DNA from: Beijerinckiaceae bacterium
GTDB taxonomy: Bacteria; Pseudomonadota; Alphaproteobacteria; Rhizobiales; Beijerinckiaceae
NCBI GenBank assembly: GCA_021324915.1
Contig: JAJPIC010000004.1
Location: 1-64,000 of the forward strand
Length of the DNA stretch: 64,000 nucleotides
Reading direction: 5' to 3'
Shown: in pieces, positions 52,082 to 61,543 of the stretch
Numbering within the stretch: position 1 is the first letter of the stretch
How the letters are laid out: every line of letters begins with the position of its first letter
Position numbers and translations under genes: made by a program
The notes under the pieces: generated by a model
The model's database searches: none
Told to the model about the DNA's origin: nothing
What the model saw: only the letters and a program-made list of their open reading frames with translations

Positions 52082-52248
52082 CTTTTCTCAATCCTGTAGA
52101 CGATGAGCGTCAAAAGACTCGAGAGCGGAATGAGAACAAGAAGAAACCAGTAGAAGAAGGGAAAGCCGAAAAGCCGCGGCTCGGTCACATTATAGAAAGG
52201 AACGCAGAGCGAGATCGCGGACGGCAGCATCAAGACGAGATATTTCAT
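52078..52248 (-). CDS. DUF3311-type small membrane protein, partner of the MctP-like symporter
   Basis: A 56-residue ORF starting at ATG 52248 and ending at 52078 encodes MKYLVLMLPSAISLC, then VPFYNVTEPRLFGFPFFYW and a second hydrophobic segment. EPRLFGFPFFYW is the DUF3311 signature. Two membrane segments are predicted. It overlaps the start of the symporter gene by 4 nt and is its likely accessory subunit or assembly factor. It is below common length cut-offs and easily missed. Confidence 0.85.
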   Translation of the reverse strand: MKYLVLMLPSAISLCVPFYNVTEPRLFGFPFFYWFLLVLIPLSSLLTLIVYRIEKR

Positions 52249-52335
52249 CGCGGCCTCGCTCGCATCTCCTGGTCTTCAAGGTGCGCCGAGCATTATCGCG
52301 GCGCCCGCCGGCGATCAAGCGGCTCCTTTCAGCCT

Positions 52336-53361
52336 CTATCTTGCGAGGATCTCGACATCGCGGTCCTGGGTCGACTGGACCTTGAATGTCGTCTGGAAGG
52401 TCCGGTTTTCGTGCCGCGCGACGGCAACATATTCGCCCTCGGCCAGAACGACTGAAGGAAAAGCGCCGATCAATTCGCGGATGACGTCACCCCCCGGCGT
52501 CAGGATCGTAAAGGCCGAATTGGCGAGCGCTTCCCCGCCCGGATTGTCGACAAGCTTCAACGTCATCACGGCGGCACGATGGCGCAAGGTCGCGTCGGTC
52601 AGTTTGCCCGCCTGTACGCGCAGATCGGCGCTGACCACCGAATTCGTCGCGTTCGGAATGCCGTTGGGGCCGAGCGAGCCCGTGCCGCTCGTATCGAGAA
52701 GGGTCGAGACGACGTGGTACGTGCCTTCCGGCAAGCCGATGATGTCGCCGGCCCGCGCATTGGGAAGGATCAGCTTTGCTTCCGAATTGCTGGGCTCGGG
52801 CACATAGATGGCGATCGACAATTTCGCCGGATTGATCGGCTGGTCGCCGAGCATCGGCACGATCCGCAATCCGCCAGCATTCAAAACGAGCCGTTCGCTT
52901 TCCGGCTGGCCGGAAATGACGACGCGTTTCGTCATGCCGGCAAGACCCATCGCCGCGTGGACGATATAGGCGCCATCCGGAAGCATGAGCGTCGGCGCCG
53001 CCTCCGAAGACTGTGCGACAAGCCGATGCGAGCCGTCGGCCTGCGCCGTCTCGTCGAAAACCCGCCATTTGACGCCGGCCGTCAAAGGCTGCGGATCGCC
53101 GGCGCTGAGCACAGCAGAGAGGAGCAGGGCGGTACGCGGGATTTTCGGCTGCGGATCCGGATGCGGCGCTAGCAGGCCGCCGCGCGGAATGACGGGCGTG
53201 ACGGCGGGAATGGGCGTCGGCGTCTGCGCGCTCGCGAGCCCTGCGGTGGCCATTGCGAGAGCCAGTGCAATCAAGCGCAACAGGCGGAGCGGCGTGCGCG
53301 GCGAATTCGACAAATCGGCGCCTATATTCGATATGCCCGCAGCCGGATCGGGCAAGATCAT
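52336..53361 (-). CDS. Secreted protein of unknown function
   Basis: The ATG at 53361 gives 341 residues. After a polar leader of about 30 residues a signal peptide follows (RTPLRLLRLIALALAMATAGLASAQ region); the ORF is longer upstream but other starts are less likely. The mature part starts Pro-rich, then shows repeated beta-rich stretches of the type DGxYxVxxxx (LPDGAYIVHA, LPEGTYHVVS, LAEGEYVAVA), suggesting three or more similar Ig-like or carboxypeptidase-regulatory-like repeats. I do not recognise a function; it is probably periplasmic. Confidence 0.7.
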   Translation of the reverse strand: MILPDPAAGISNIGADLSNSPRTPLRLLRLIALALAMATAGLASAQTPTPIPAVTPVIPRGGLLAPHPDPQPKIPRTALLLSAVLSAGDPQPLTAGVKWRVFDETAQADGSHRLVAQSSEAAPTLMLPDGAYIVHAAMGLAGMTKRVVISGQPESERLVLNAGGLRIVPMLGDQPINPAKLSIAIYVPEPSNSEAKLILPNARAGDIIGLPEGTYHVVSTLLDTSGTGSLGPNGIPNATNSVVSADLRVQAGKLTDATLRHRAAVMTLKLVDNPGGEALANSAFTILTPGGDVIRELIGAFPSVVLAEGEYVAVARHENRTFQTTFKVQSTQDRDVEILAR

Positions 53362-53471
53362 GCAGGAATGACGCTCGCCGGCAAGCCGGACGTTGACTTC
53401 AGGGGGGAAGTTGACCTTTTCGTGGCGGGAGTTGCCGCCAGCTCGGCCTTCGGACATATTTGGTGGGTCTC

Positions 53472-54053
53472 ATGAACGAAACGATCGCGCTCTTGCGCAA
53501 GCGCCGTTCGGCGTCGCCGGTTCTCCTCGGGGGACCGGGACCGACGGCGGAGGAACGCAACCTGCTCCTTACGCTTGCCTCACGCGTGCCGGATCACGGC
53601 AAGCTCGCGCCGTTTCGGTTCATTGTCTTCGAAGGGGAAGGCCGCGAGAGGGCCGGCGCTATCATCGCCGATGTTTTTGCCAAGGCCAATCCCGAGGCGG
53701 ATGCGGCGCGGATCGAGGCCGAGCGCAAGCGTCTGGCCCTCGCTCCGCTCGTCATCGGCGTCGTTTCGCGTGCCGCGCCGCATGAAAAAATTCCGCTCTG
53801 GGAACAGACCCTCGTCAGCGGCGCGGTCTGCATGAATCTCACGATTGCCGCGAATGCGCTCGGTTATGCGACGACCTGGATCACCGAATGGTATGCGTAT
53901 AACCGCGCAGTCCTCGACCGTTTCGGCCTGGCGCCGACGGAGAAGATCGCCGGCTTCGTCCATATCGGCCGGCATGAAGGCCCACGCGAGGACCGGCCGC
54001 GCCCGGCGCTCGCAGAAATCGTCACCTATTTTGGCCAAGAGACTGCGGCTTGA
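53472..54053 (+). CDS. Nitroreductase family protein (YdjA-like)
   Basis: The ATG at 53472 gives 193 residues. The family pattern is clear: RRSASPVLLGGPGPTAEE, SRVPDHGKLAPFRF near residue 41, and GYATTWITEW for the FMN site. YdjA-type members are short FMN- and NAD(P)H-dependent reductases. Transcribed divergently from the secreted unknown and convergent to the CitE-like gene. The physiological substrate is unknown. Confidence 0.88.
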   Translation: MNETIALLRKRRSASPVLLGGPGPTAEERNLLLTLASRVPDHGKLAPFRFIVFEGEGRERAGAIIADVFAKANPEADAARIEAERKRLALAPLVIGVVSRAAPHEKIPLWEQTLVSGAVCMNLTIAANALGYATTWITEWYAYNRAVLDRFGLAPTEKIAGFVHIGRHEGPREDRPRPALAEIVTYFGQETAA

Positions 54054-54055
54054 GC

Positions 54056-54769
54056 TCAGGCAAAGACCGCATTGATGATCGCGATCTCGTCCGCTTCGCG
54101 GGCGAGCTTGCCTGAAAAGCCGTCGCGCCGTGCCGCCTCGCATTCGCTCTTCAAGGCCGATGGCAAGTCACTTGCGCAATCGATCGCTGCGATGCCTGCG
54201 GCCTTGGCTGCCATCAGCGTGAAACTGCGGGCCAGTCGATAGGGCTCGGCCAATGCGCCGTCCGGCTCGCGCAGCGAACTTGCGCCAATTGACGCGGCAA
54301 GATCCTCCGGCGCCCAGCAAATTCCGGCGAGCCGGCGGCTCGCGCCGACGTAAGTTCCCATTTTGAAGATCGAGGCCGGCGCCTGCGCGGCGAGCGCAAT
54401 GATTTTCGTGCTTGCGTCGGGTAGATCGAACTCAGCTTCGCGCAAGGCGAGCTTGGCGCCGAGATGCTGGACGTCGGCGCCGCCGGACGATCTCGGCAAG
54501 ACGATTGCCGCCGGCGCGCCTCGCATCACCGCGTCGAGGTCGGCGTCAAGCTCACCGCTCGGCAAAGGGCTGACGCGCACATAGAGCCGCGGCGGGGCCC
54601 GGCGCCCGGACTTGAGAATCTCGAGAATGAGGCCGCGCGCTTTCGGCCTCGAGGCGGAATTTTCAAGATCCAACCAGACGCAGTCGGCGCGGCTTGCGAG
54701 GGCGAGTTCGGCCGCTTTCTCGTCATCGGCCGAGACGAGCAGGTGCGAGCGCATCGGGGTATCCGTCAT
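54056..54769 (-). CDS. CitE-like HpcH/HpaI aldolase/citrate lyase family protein
   Basis: The 237-residue protein resembles the CitE/Mcl fold: RSHLLVSADDEKAAELALASRADCVWLDLE at the N-terminus, RLYVRVSPLPSGELDADL and a middle ICWAPEDLAASIGASS. It is shorter than citrate lyase beta (about 290) and malyl-CoA lyase (about 320). A role as acyl-CoA lyase or thioesterase is possible but not shown. Its stop is 3 nt from that of the nitroreductase. Confidence 0.7.
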   Translation of the reverse strand: MTDTPMRSHLLVSADDEKAAELALASRADCVWLDLENSASRPKARGLILEILKSGRRAPPRLYVRVSPLPSGELDADLDAVMRGAPAAIVLPRSSGGADVQHLGAKLALREAEFDLPDASTKIIALAAQAPASIFKMGTYVGASRRLAGICWAPEDLAASIGASSLREPDGALAEPYRLARSFTLMAAKAAGIAAIDCASDLPSALKSECEAARRDGFSGKLAREADEIAIINAVFA

Positions 54770-54884
54770 GTCGCCTTGCGCTCCAAAGGGTTACGCCGCG
54801 AATCGGCACCTTAAGACTACGTTTACCATGTTAGAAGATCGTGAAGGCAATAGAGCACCGCTTCTCTGCCGCTCGGATCGCGTC

Positions 54885-56198
54885 ATGATCATTCGCCAAT
54901 TTCTCCTCTGGGCGCGCACCGCCGCGGCGGGGCCGCGCGCCCGGGCGGCGAGCGCTCTGGCACGCGCCTACCTTTACTCGAACCTCTCCGAAAGCGAAAA
55001 AGAAGAGGCTATGCTGGCGCTCGCCGGCTTGCTCGACGATCCTTCGCCTCTCGTGCGCCGGGCCATGGCCGAGAGCTTCGCGGATGCCGAGGGCGCTCCG
55101 CATCATATCGTCCTCGGGCTCGCCGACGATCAGTCCGATATTTCCTCGATCGTCCTGCGCCATTCGCCGGTCTTGACCGATTCCGATCTCATCGATTGCG
55201 CTGCAATCGGCGATGCGCTCGCGCAGACGGCCATTGCGCTGCGTTCTTTCGTTTCGGCTGCGGTCTCCGCAGCGATTGCCGAAGTCGGCGCGCGCGAAGC
55301 CCTGATCGCGCTCGCGTCGAATCTCGGCACCCATCTGCCGGAATTTTCGATGCGCCGGATGATCGAACGTTTCGGCAAGGACGGAAGGATCCGCGAAGCT
55401 TTGCTCTCGCGCCCAAATCTGCCGGCCTCGCTACGCGCCGATCTCGTCGCCGCCACGGCTTATTCGCTTTCCAGCTTCGTGACGGCGCGCGCCTGGATGT
55501 CGTGGGAACGGGCGAGCTTTATGACGCGCGAAGCCTGCGAACAAGCGCATGTGATTATCGCGGCCACGAGCGGGGAGGGCACCGCGAAACTCGTCGCGCA
55601 TTTGCGCCAGTGCGGGCAATTGACCGCGAGCCTGCTGCTGCGCGCTTTGCTCAGCGGCAATTGCGGGCTCGTCGAGGCTGCGCTCGTCGAATTGTCCGCG
55701 CTTCCCTTGGCGCGCGTCAAAGGTCTCCTTCAAGACTGGCGCAGTGCCGGCTTTGCCATGCTCTATCGTCGGGCGGGGCTGCCCGAAACTTTGCTTCCGG
55801 CTTTCCGCGCCGCAATCGAAGCCTTGAGCCTCGAGACGGAACAAGAGGGCGGCGCATCGCTTTCGCGCCGCAGGGTCGAGCGGGTGCTCACAGCCTGCGA
55901 GGCGGCGAACGAGGGAGAGCTCGATCGTCTGCTCGCGGTTCTGCGCCGCTTCCATGCCGAAGCGGCCCGTGATGAGGCCCGCGATTTTTCCGCCGCGCAG
56001 ACGGAGCTTGCGGTGCGCTCCGGTCTTGCCGCCGTAAATTCCGTCGCTCTCGAGCCGGCCGCAATGCCCGAAGAGCCGCCTTTGCTCCTCGTCGATTGCT
56101 ACGCCGACGAGCCGGCAGCAATGGGAAATTGGAAGCTGCGGCGGATCGAGCCGCAGCTCGACCTCGATGCCATCGAACGCGAGCTCGCCGCGGCGTGA
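54885..56198 (+). CDS. DUF2336 domain protein, function unknown
   Basis: I chose the ATG at 54885 (437 residues, start MIIRQFLLWA); ATG 54828 is possible and starts further up would overlap the CitE-like gene. It is an all-helical, HEAT-like protein typical of alphaproteobacteria (SALARAYLYSNLS, LLDDPSPLVRRAMAESFA, VLRHSPVLTDSDLIDC). No catalytic motif is visible. Its function is not known. Confidence 0.8.
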   Translation: MIIRQFLLWARTAAAGPRARAASALARAYLYSNLSESEKEEAMLALAGLLDDPSPLVRRAMAESFADAEGAPHHIVLGLADDQSDISSIVLRHSPVLTDSDLIDCAAIGDALAQTAIALRSFVSAAVSAAIAEVGAREALIALASNLGTHLPEFSMRRMIERFGKDGRIREALLSRPNLPASLRADLVAATAYSLSSFVTARAWMSWERASFMTREACEQAHVIIAATSGEGTAKLVAHLRQCGQLTASLLLRALLSGNCGLVEAALVELSALPLARVKGLLQDWRSAGFAMLYRRAGLPETLLPAFRAAIEALSLETEQEGGASLSRRRVERVLTACEAANEGELDRLLAVLRRFHAEAARDEARDFSAAQTELAVRSGLAAVNSVALEPAAMPEEPPLLLVDCYADEPAAMGNWKLRRIEPQLDLDAIERELAAA

Positions 56199-56209
56199 GA
56201 CCCCGCCGG

Positions 56210-56238
56210 TGCGCGCCCTTAGGTCCGGCGCGCATTTT
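56210..56238 (+). terminator. Rho-independent terminator after the DUF2336 gene
   Basis: TGCGCGCC / GGCGCGCA form a perfect 8-bp stem with a 9-nt loop followed by TTTT, 12 nt after the stop. It lies between two convergent genes. Confidence 0.6.
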
Positions 56239-56246
56239 CCCGGCCG

Positions 56247-56822
56247 CTAACCCTGCAGCAGCCCCGAGAGCTTCGCATATTGCAAGAGGACGATCGTCTT
56301 GGCGTCGATGATCTCGCCTTTCTCGATCATGGCGAGCGCCTCGTCGAGCGTGAGCTCGATCGCCTCGGTGTCCTCGCCCTCGTCGAAGAGGCCGCCGCCG
56401 GCACCCGTGCGATCGGCGGCATTGTAGCGAGCGACGAAGAAACTGATCTTCTCCTTATAGGAGCCGGGGCTCATAAAAGCGGTGAAGAGGAATTTCGGCT
56501 CCTTGATCGTAAAGCCCATTTCCTCCTGCGCTTCCTCGAGGATGCGCTTGGCGGCATCCATCCCGTCGAGCTTGCCGGCGCAAGCCTCGATTGTCGTCTC
56601 CCGCCCCGTCGCGAGATAGACGGGCAATCTGAATTGGCGCACGAGCAGAACGCGCCCGCGCTCCGGATCATAAGGCAGGATCGTCGCCGCATCGCCCGAA
56701 TCATAGACTTCGCGCGTGACCTCTTGGACCTTCCCGTCGAAGCGCTGGCGCCGGAACGTGACCTTCTCGAGCACGCCCTTTTCATGCGAGAGGATCTCGC
56801 GCTTGAGAATTGTGATGCCCAT
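56247..56822 (-). CDS. NudK-type Nudix hydrolase
   Basis: The 191-residue protein has a Nudix box one residue shorter than the classic form (GKLDGMDAAKRILEEAQEEM then GF), aligned position by position with NudK (GDP-mannose pyrophosphatase), and the following MSPGSYKEKISFFVARY matches the NudK segment. It should split a nucleoside diphosphate sugar or ADP-ribose. It is 3 nt downstream of nadK on the same strand, so both are probably one operon. Confidence 0.82.
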   Translation of the reverse strand: MGITILKREILSHEKGVLEKVTFRRQRFDGKVQEVTREVYDSGDAATILPYDPERGRVLLVRQFRLPVYLATGRETTIEACAGKLDGMDAAKRILEEAQEEMGFTIKEPKFLFTAFMSPGSYKEKISFFVARYNAADRTGAGGGLFDEGEDTEAIELTLDEALAMIEKGEIIDAKTIVLLQYAKLSGLLQG

Positions 56823-56825
56823 GAC

Positions 56826-57617
56826 TCAATCGCCGAATTGTTCGCGCAGAATGCGTTCGTCGAGCGAATGGCCGGGATCGTGAAGGATGACGAGGCCGGT
56901 TGCGTGATCCATGGCGACTTCCACTTTGACGACGTCCTTGAACTCGAAGTGGTCGGCGACGGCGGAGACCGGCCTTTTGTTGGATTCGAGCATATCGAGG
57001 GTCACATGCGCGCTGTCGGGCAGCAACGCGCCGCGCCAGCGCCGCGGGCGGAAGGCGGAGATCGGCGTCAGCGCCATGAGGGGCGAATCGAGCGGTAGGA
57101 TGGGGCCATCGACCGAGAGATTATAGGCGGTCGAGCCGGCGGGCGTCGCTACCAGAATGCCGTCGGCGACGAGCTCGGCCATTCTTTCCTTACCGTCGAT
57201 CGAGATGCGGATTTTCGCGGCCTGATAGGATTGGCGCAAGACGGAGACTTCGTTGATGGCGCAGGCGGTGGCGACCTTACCGCGCGCATCGGTCGCCTCC
57301 ATGACAAGCGGGTGGATGACGGACGGTTGCGCCTCTTCGATGCGCTTCTCGAGATCTTCTTCACGATATTCGTTCATCAGAAAGCCGACCGAGCCGCGGT
57401 TCATCCCGTAGATCGGCTTTCCGCTACCCATGAAGCGATGCAGAGTCTGCAGCATCAATCCATCGCCGCCCAGCGCGACGATCACATCGGCGGAACCGGG
57501 ATCGGCGTTGCCGTACGTATGGATCAGCCGGATTCGCGCGGCCTCTGCCTCGGGGGCGCCGGTCGAGATGAAGGCCATGCGCTTCAAAGTCGGGTTCACG
57601 CCTTTGTCGGCGGTCAT
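56826..57617 (-). CDS. nadK: NAD kinase
   Basis: The 263-residue enzyme makes NADP from NAD and ATP. The GGDG motif is at 50-53 (VALGGDG, catalytic Asp52), and [25 protein letters not shown] and the substrate loop follow. The start ATG 57617 matches the family length. It precedes the NudK-type gene. Confidence 0.96.
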   Translation of the reverse strand: MTADKGVNPTLKRMAFISTGAPEAEAARIRLIHTYGNADPGSADVIVALGGDGLMLQTLHRFMGSGKPIYGMNRGSVGFLMNEYREEDLEKRIEEAQPSVIHPLVMEATDARGKVATACAINEVSVLRQSYQAAKIRISIDGKERMAELVADGILVATPAGSTAYNLSVDGPILPLDSPLMALTPISAFRPRRWRGALLPDSAHVTLDMLESNKRPVSAVADHFEFKDVVKVEVAMDHATGLVILHDPGHSLDERILREQFGD

Positions 57618-57724
57618 CGGGTCGATCCGTGGCCCTGAATGCTGGCCCGGAGAGCGGGGCCGGGCATCGCGGGAGAAGGCCTATATCACGAAAATGCGTC
57701 CGGCTGCCACGGCCCCTATGCCGG

Positions 57725-58111
57725 TCAATAGGCGGCATAACTCTTTTCTTCGACGATCGCGCTATCGAGCAATCTGTTGATCTCGCGCTTGAGTTCGGCG
57801 CGCCGGTCGTTGGTGCGGTAGACCTGGCGGGCAAGGTCGACGAATTCCGGACCGAATGTTCCTGCCCGTTCCTGTTCGCGAATGGCGTCCTCGATGTCCC
57901 AGAGCTTCGCGTTGACCTCCTTGAGCGCGGCGGTCAGGCGGGAAAGCGCCTGGCTCGCCGGGATTTCGCGGCGCCAGACTTGGCTCAAAGCAGCATATTC
58001 GCGGCGAATATTGGCGCGCTTTTCGGGGTCGCGGATTTCGGCGAGCTTGATCTCCAGGATCGTCATCTTGTCGATCAATTCGCCGGCCGCGATCTCGACC
58101 AGGATGGGCAT
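57725..58111 (-). CDS. DUF6165 family protein, function unknown
   Basis: The 128-residue protein starts MPILVEIAAGELIDKMTILEIK, the DUF6165 signature, and is predicted mostly helical with Arg/Glu-rich coiled-coil character. No catalytic residues are recognised. It is transcribed divergently from glyS and sits beside, but not in an operon with, nadK (107-nt gap). Confidence 0.8.
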   Translation of the reverse strand: MPILVEIAAGELIDKMTILEIKLAEIRDPEKRANIRREYAALSQVWRREIPASQALSRLTAALKEVNAKLWDIEDAIREQERAGTFGPEFVDLARQVYRTNDRRAELKREINRLLDSAIVEEKSYAAY

Positions 58112-58262
58112 TGGCTCTACCGCTCGTTGAAGAACACGGAAAATCAGATCACGCGAGGCTTGAGCCGGGATGGAACCGGAGGCTTGCGCGTTGATATGAG
58201 GCGCTCGCCCCTATAGAAGCGCGGCTGGCGCACCGAGATTGAGTCCGCCGAAGATCCAGCCG

Positions 58263-60377
58263 ATGTCCGATTTCCTGCTCGAGCTCTTTTGCGAAGAAAT
58301 ACCGGCCCGCATGCAGGCCCAGGCGGCGGACGACCTCAAAAGGCTCGTGACCGACGCGCTCGCCGAGCGCGACCTCTTCGGCGAGTCGGCCGGGGCCTTT
58401 GCCACGCCGCGGCGGCTTGCCTTGCACATCGCCGGCCTGCCGGCCCGCCAGCGCGATCGGCGCGAGCTCAAGAAAGGCCCCCGCCTCGATGCCCCGGCTG
58501 CCGCAATCCAAGGATTTCTCAAAAGCGCCGGCCTTTCCTCGATCGAGGAGGCGCGCGTCGAAAAGGATCCGAAGAAGGGCGATTTCTATGTCGCAATAAT
58601 CGAAAAGCCGGGGCGCGACACGGCCGAAGTCCTTGCTGAGATCATGCCGGCGATCCTCGAGAGCTTTCCCTGGCCGAAAGCCATGCGCTGGGGCGCTGGG
58701 TCCGTGCGCACCGATTCTTTCCGCTGGGTGCGACCGCTTCACGCGATTCTCGCGACTTTCGGACCGGAGACGGAGGATCCGGATATCGTCCGGTTCTCGA
58801 TCGCCGGAATCGAGGCCGGAAATCTCACCTATGGGCATCGGTTCATGGCGCCGGACGAAATTCGCGTGCGCCGTTTCGACGATTATGTGAGCGCGCTCGA
58901 CAAGGCCAAAGTCGTGCTCGACCCGGAGCGGCGGAAGAACATCATCCTGCACGATGCCCGCAATCTCGCGCATGCGCAGGGGCTCGAACTCGTCGAAGAC
59001 GAGGCGCTGCTCGAGGAAGTCGCGGGTCTTGTCGAATGGCCGGTCGTGCTCATCGGCTCTTTCGATGAGGCCTTCCTCAAGCTGCCGCCGGAAGTGATCC
59101 GCGCGGCGATCCGCGTACATCAGAAATCATTCGTACTGCGGGAGGCCGGCGGGGCGCTCGCCAATAAATTCGCCCTCGTCGCCAATATCGCGGCGCCTGA
59201 CGGCGGCGCGGCGATCGCCGCGGGCAATGCGCGCGTGGTGCGCGCGCGCCTTTCGGATGCTCAATTCTTCTACGAGACAGATCTTCACGTGAAGCTGGAA
59301 GACCGCCTGCCCAAGCTCGACGGAATCGTATTTCACGAAAAGCTCGGATCGCAGGGCGCGCGGGTCGAGCGGCTCGTTGCGCTCGCCCGCGAGCTCGCGC
59401 CCTTGGTCGGCGCGGATGCGAATGCGGCAGCGCGCGCCGCGCAGCTCAGCAAGGCTGACCTCACTTCCGAAATGGTCGGAGAATTTCCAGAGCTTCAGGG
59501 ATTGATGGGCAGATATTATGCGTTGACGCAAGGCGAGCCGCAGATGATCGCCGGAGCGATCGAAGATCATTATCGCCCGCAAGGCCCTTCCGACCGCGTT
59601 CCGGGCGAGCCGGTCGCAATTGCGGTCGCGCTCGCCGATAAATTCGATACGCTCGTCGGCTTTTTCGCCATCGACGAGAAGCCGACCGGCAGCAAGGACC
59701 CTTATGCGCTGCGGCGCGCGGCGCTCGGTATCGTGCGCCTTGTCCTCGAGAACGAGATGCGCGTTCCGATTCTCTTGGCGGCGAGCCGCGCCTTCGGCAA
59801 TTACAGGCTCGCTGCGAGCGTTGCGGCGCCCGAAGTGATGGCCCAGGTGCTCGGGTTTTTCGCCGACCGGCTGAAAGTCTATCTGCGCGAAAAGGGGTCG
59901 CGGCACGATCTGATCGATGCGGTCTTCGCGCTCGGCGACCAGGACGATCTGCTGATGATCGTCCGCCGCGTCGAAGCGCTCGGCCGTTTCCTTGAAACGG
60001 AGGACGGCGGCAATCTTCTCGTCGGCTATAGGCGCGCTGCAAATATTTTGCGTGCCGAGGAAAAGAAGGCGGGGGCGGAAGAGGCGCTCTCTTATGGCGC
60101 GCCTTTCTTGCCGGAGCGGCTTGTCGCGCCGGAAGAAAAGGCCCTGGCTTCGGCGCTTCAGCGGGCGGCCGCCGAGGCTCATGCCGCCATCGCGCGAGAG
60201 GATTTCGAAGCCGCAATGCAGGCGCTCTCGCATCTGCGCGGGCCGGTCGACGCCTTCTTCGACCGGGTGACGGTGAATGCCGAAGATGCCGACTTGCGCC
60301 TCAACCGGCTGCGGCTCTTGAACGGGCTGCGCGACGCGACGCATCGCGTCGCCGATTTTTCCAAGATCGCGGGGTAA
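58263..60377 (+). CDS. glyS: Glycyl-tRNA synthetase beta subunit
   Basis: The ATG at 58263 gives 704 residues starting [17 protein letters not shown], the family N-terminus; a start at 58239 would add eight. HD-like core and the C-terminal anticodon-binding domain ([18 protein letters not shown]-like, seen as [17 protein letters not shown]) are present. It forms an alpha2beta2 enzyme with GlyQ, whose gene is not in this window. Confidence 0.96.
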   Translation: MSDFLLELFCEEIPARMQAQAADDLKRLVTDALAERDLFGESAGAFATPRRLALHIAGLPARQRDRRELKKGPRLDAPAAAIQGFLKSAGLSSIEEARVEKDPKKGDFYVAIIEKPGRDTAEVLAEIMPAILESFPWPKAMRWGAGSVRTDSFRWVRPLHAILATFGPETEDPDIVRFSIAGIEAGNLTYGHRFMAPDEIRVRRFDDYVSALDKAKVVLDPERRKNIILHDARNLAHAQGLELVEDEALLEEVAGLVEWPVVLIGSFDEAFLKLPPEVIRAAIRVHQKSFVLREAGGALANKFALVANIAAPDGGAAIAAGNARVVRARLSDAQFFYETDLHVKLEDRLPKLDGIVFHEKLGSQGARVERLVALARELAPLVGADANAAARAAQLSKADLTSEMVGEFPELQGLMGRYYALTQGEPQMIAGAIEDHYRPQGPSDRVPGEPVAIAVALADKFDTLVGFFAIDEKPTGSKDPYALRRAALGIVRLVLENEMRVPILLAASRAFGNYRLAASVAAPEVMAQVLGFFADRLKVYLREKGSRHDLIDAVFALGDQDDLLMIVRRVEALGRFLETEDGGNLLVGYRRAANILRAEEKKAGAEEALSYGAPFLPERLVAPEEKALASALQRAAAEAHAAIAREDFEAAMQALSHLRGPVDAFFDRVTVNAEDADLRLNRLRLLNGLRDATHRVADFSKIAG

Positions 60378-60521
60378 TTCGCTCGCGCCTCGAGGCTTCG
60401 CGGGCGCTCGATCTCAAGATCCTCTAAGCTTTCAAAACTCGTATACCGACTGAGCGCCCTTGCTGGCCGCCGGCTCCGTATTATATGACTACATTGGTCA
60501 CGAACCCGGGAGGTCCTCGCC

Positions 60522-60764
60522 GTGCGGGAAATCCAATTGCGCGACGCGAAGGCGAGCCTATCTGCAGTCGTGGACGAAGCCGTGCGCGGCGAGGCAGCGA
60601 TCATTACGCGCCACGGAAAGCGGGAGGCCGTCATTCTCAGCTTCAAGGAATGGGAGCGGCTATCCCAGGTGCCGACTTTCGGACGACTGCTGATGGCAGC
60701 ACCGATTGGGCCGAAAGATTTGCCGGCGCGCAATCGGAAGCCGGTGCGCCGCACCGATTTCTGA
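60522..60764 (+). CDS. Phd/YefM-type antitoxin
   Basis: The 80-residue protein starts at GTG 60522, preceded by GGGAGG. MREIQLRDAKASLSAVVDEA and the ITRHGKREAVILSFKEWERL DNA-binding half are typical of Phd. The C-terminal tail would bind the toxin. TGAC (60486-60489) and GTCA (60497-60500) form a small inverted repeat upstream that could be an operator. The toxin gene follows at once (stop TGA, then GTG) but is frameshifted. Confidence 0.88.
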   Translation: MREIQLRDAKASLSAVVDEAVRGEAAIITRHGKREAVILSFKEWERLSQVPTFGRLLMAAPIGPKDLPARNRKPVRRTDF

Positions 60765-61207
60765 GTGCCCGGATATATTATCGACACGAATGTCATCTCT
60801 GCCGGGGCGCCGTCGCGGCGCGCGCCGATGAACGTGATCGCGTGGCTCGATGCGCAATCGATGCTGCTGTTTCTCTCGGCCGTGACGATTGCGGAGATCG
60901 AAGATGGGATCGCCAAGCTGCGGCGCGAAGGGGCGACGCGCAGAAGCAATGATTTAGCAGCGTGGCTCGAAACTGTTCTGCATCTTTAGGTGAGCGCGTC
61001 CTTTCGTTCGATGCACCGACGGCGCGCATCGCCGGCAATTTGTCGGACCGAGTGCGTAGCCAAGGCCAAGCGCCGGGATTTGCAGACATCATTATTGCGG
61101 CGACGGCACAGCGGCATGGATTGGCGATCCTGTCGCGCAACATCCGGCACTTCGATCCGCTGGGCGTGTCGGCCATTAATCCATTTGATGAACTGCCGCC
61201 CACCTGA
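60765..61207 (+). pseudogene. VapC-type PIN-domain toxin, frameshifted
   Basis: The first part (60765-60989, 74 residues) has MPGYIIDTNVISAG with catalytic Asp7 and TIAEIEDGI with Glu44. It stops at TAG 60987-60989. The second part continues from base 60989 in another frame with GERVLSFDAP, FADIIIAATAQRHGLAILS and NPFDELPP. Together they make a PIN domain of about 146 residues. A single missing base in a Tyr codon (TA- before GGT) explains the break. The first fragment lacks the acidic residue in ADIIIAATA and should be inactive. VapC toxins cut tRNA or other RNA. Confidence 0.82.
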
Positions 61208-61224
61208 GCCGGCGCGTGGCGCGC

Positions 61225-61485
61225 TCAGTCGATGTCGAGCGGCTCGGTTCCGCTCGGCTTGCCATCGGCACCGAGGGTGATCTTCTCGATCCGCTGTTCC
61301 GCGTTTTTCAGAAGCGCCTCGCAATGTTTCTTCAAGGCTTCGCCGCGCGCATAGATCTTGATCGATTCTTCGAGCGGGACCGCGCCCTTTTCGAGCTGAT
61401 CGACGATGGTCTCGAGTTCAGCAAGCGCTTTTTCGAAGGGCAGGGCGGGGATGTCTTGGTTTTCTTCGGGCAAGTTTGTTCTCAA
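61225..61485 (-). CDS. xseB: Exodeoxyribonuclease VII small subunit
   Basis: The 86-residue product has the conserved [20 protein letters not shown] and [19 protein letters not shown]. It binds XseA to form the nuclease that degrades single-stranded DNA. The first codon at 61485 is TTG; the start is not certain because no ATG lies near. Confidence 0.93.
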   Translation of the reverse strand: MRTNLPEENQDIPALPFEKALAELETIVDQLEKGAVPLEESIKIYARGEALKKHCEALLKNAEQRIEKITLGADGKPSGTEPLDID

Positions 61486-61543
61486 CCTGAGTGAGCCGCC
61501 TTATAGCATGGCCGTAGCGAAGGCGCAGGCGTGAATTCGAGCT

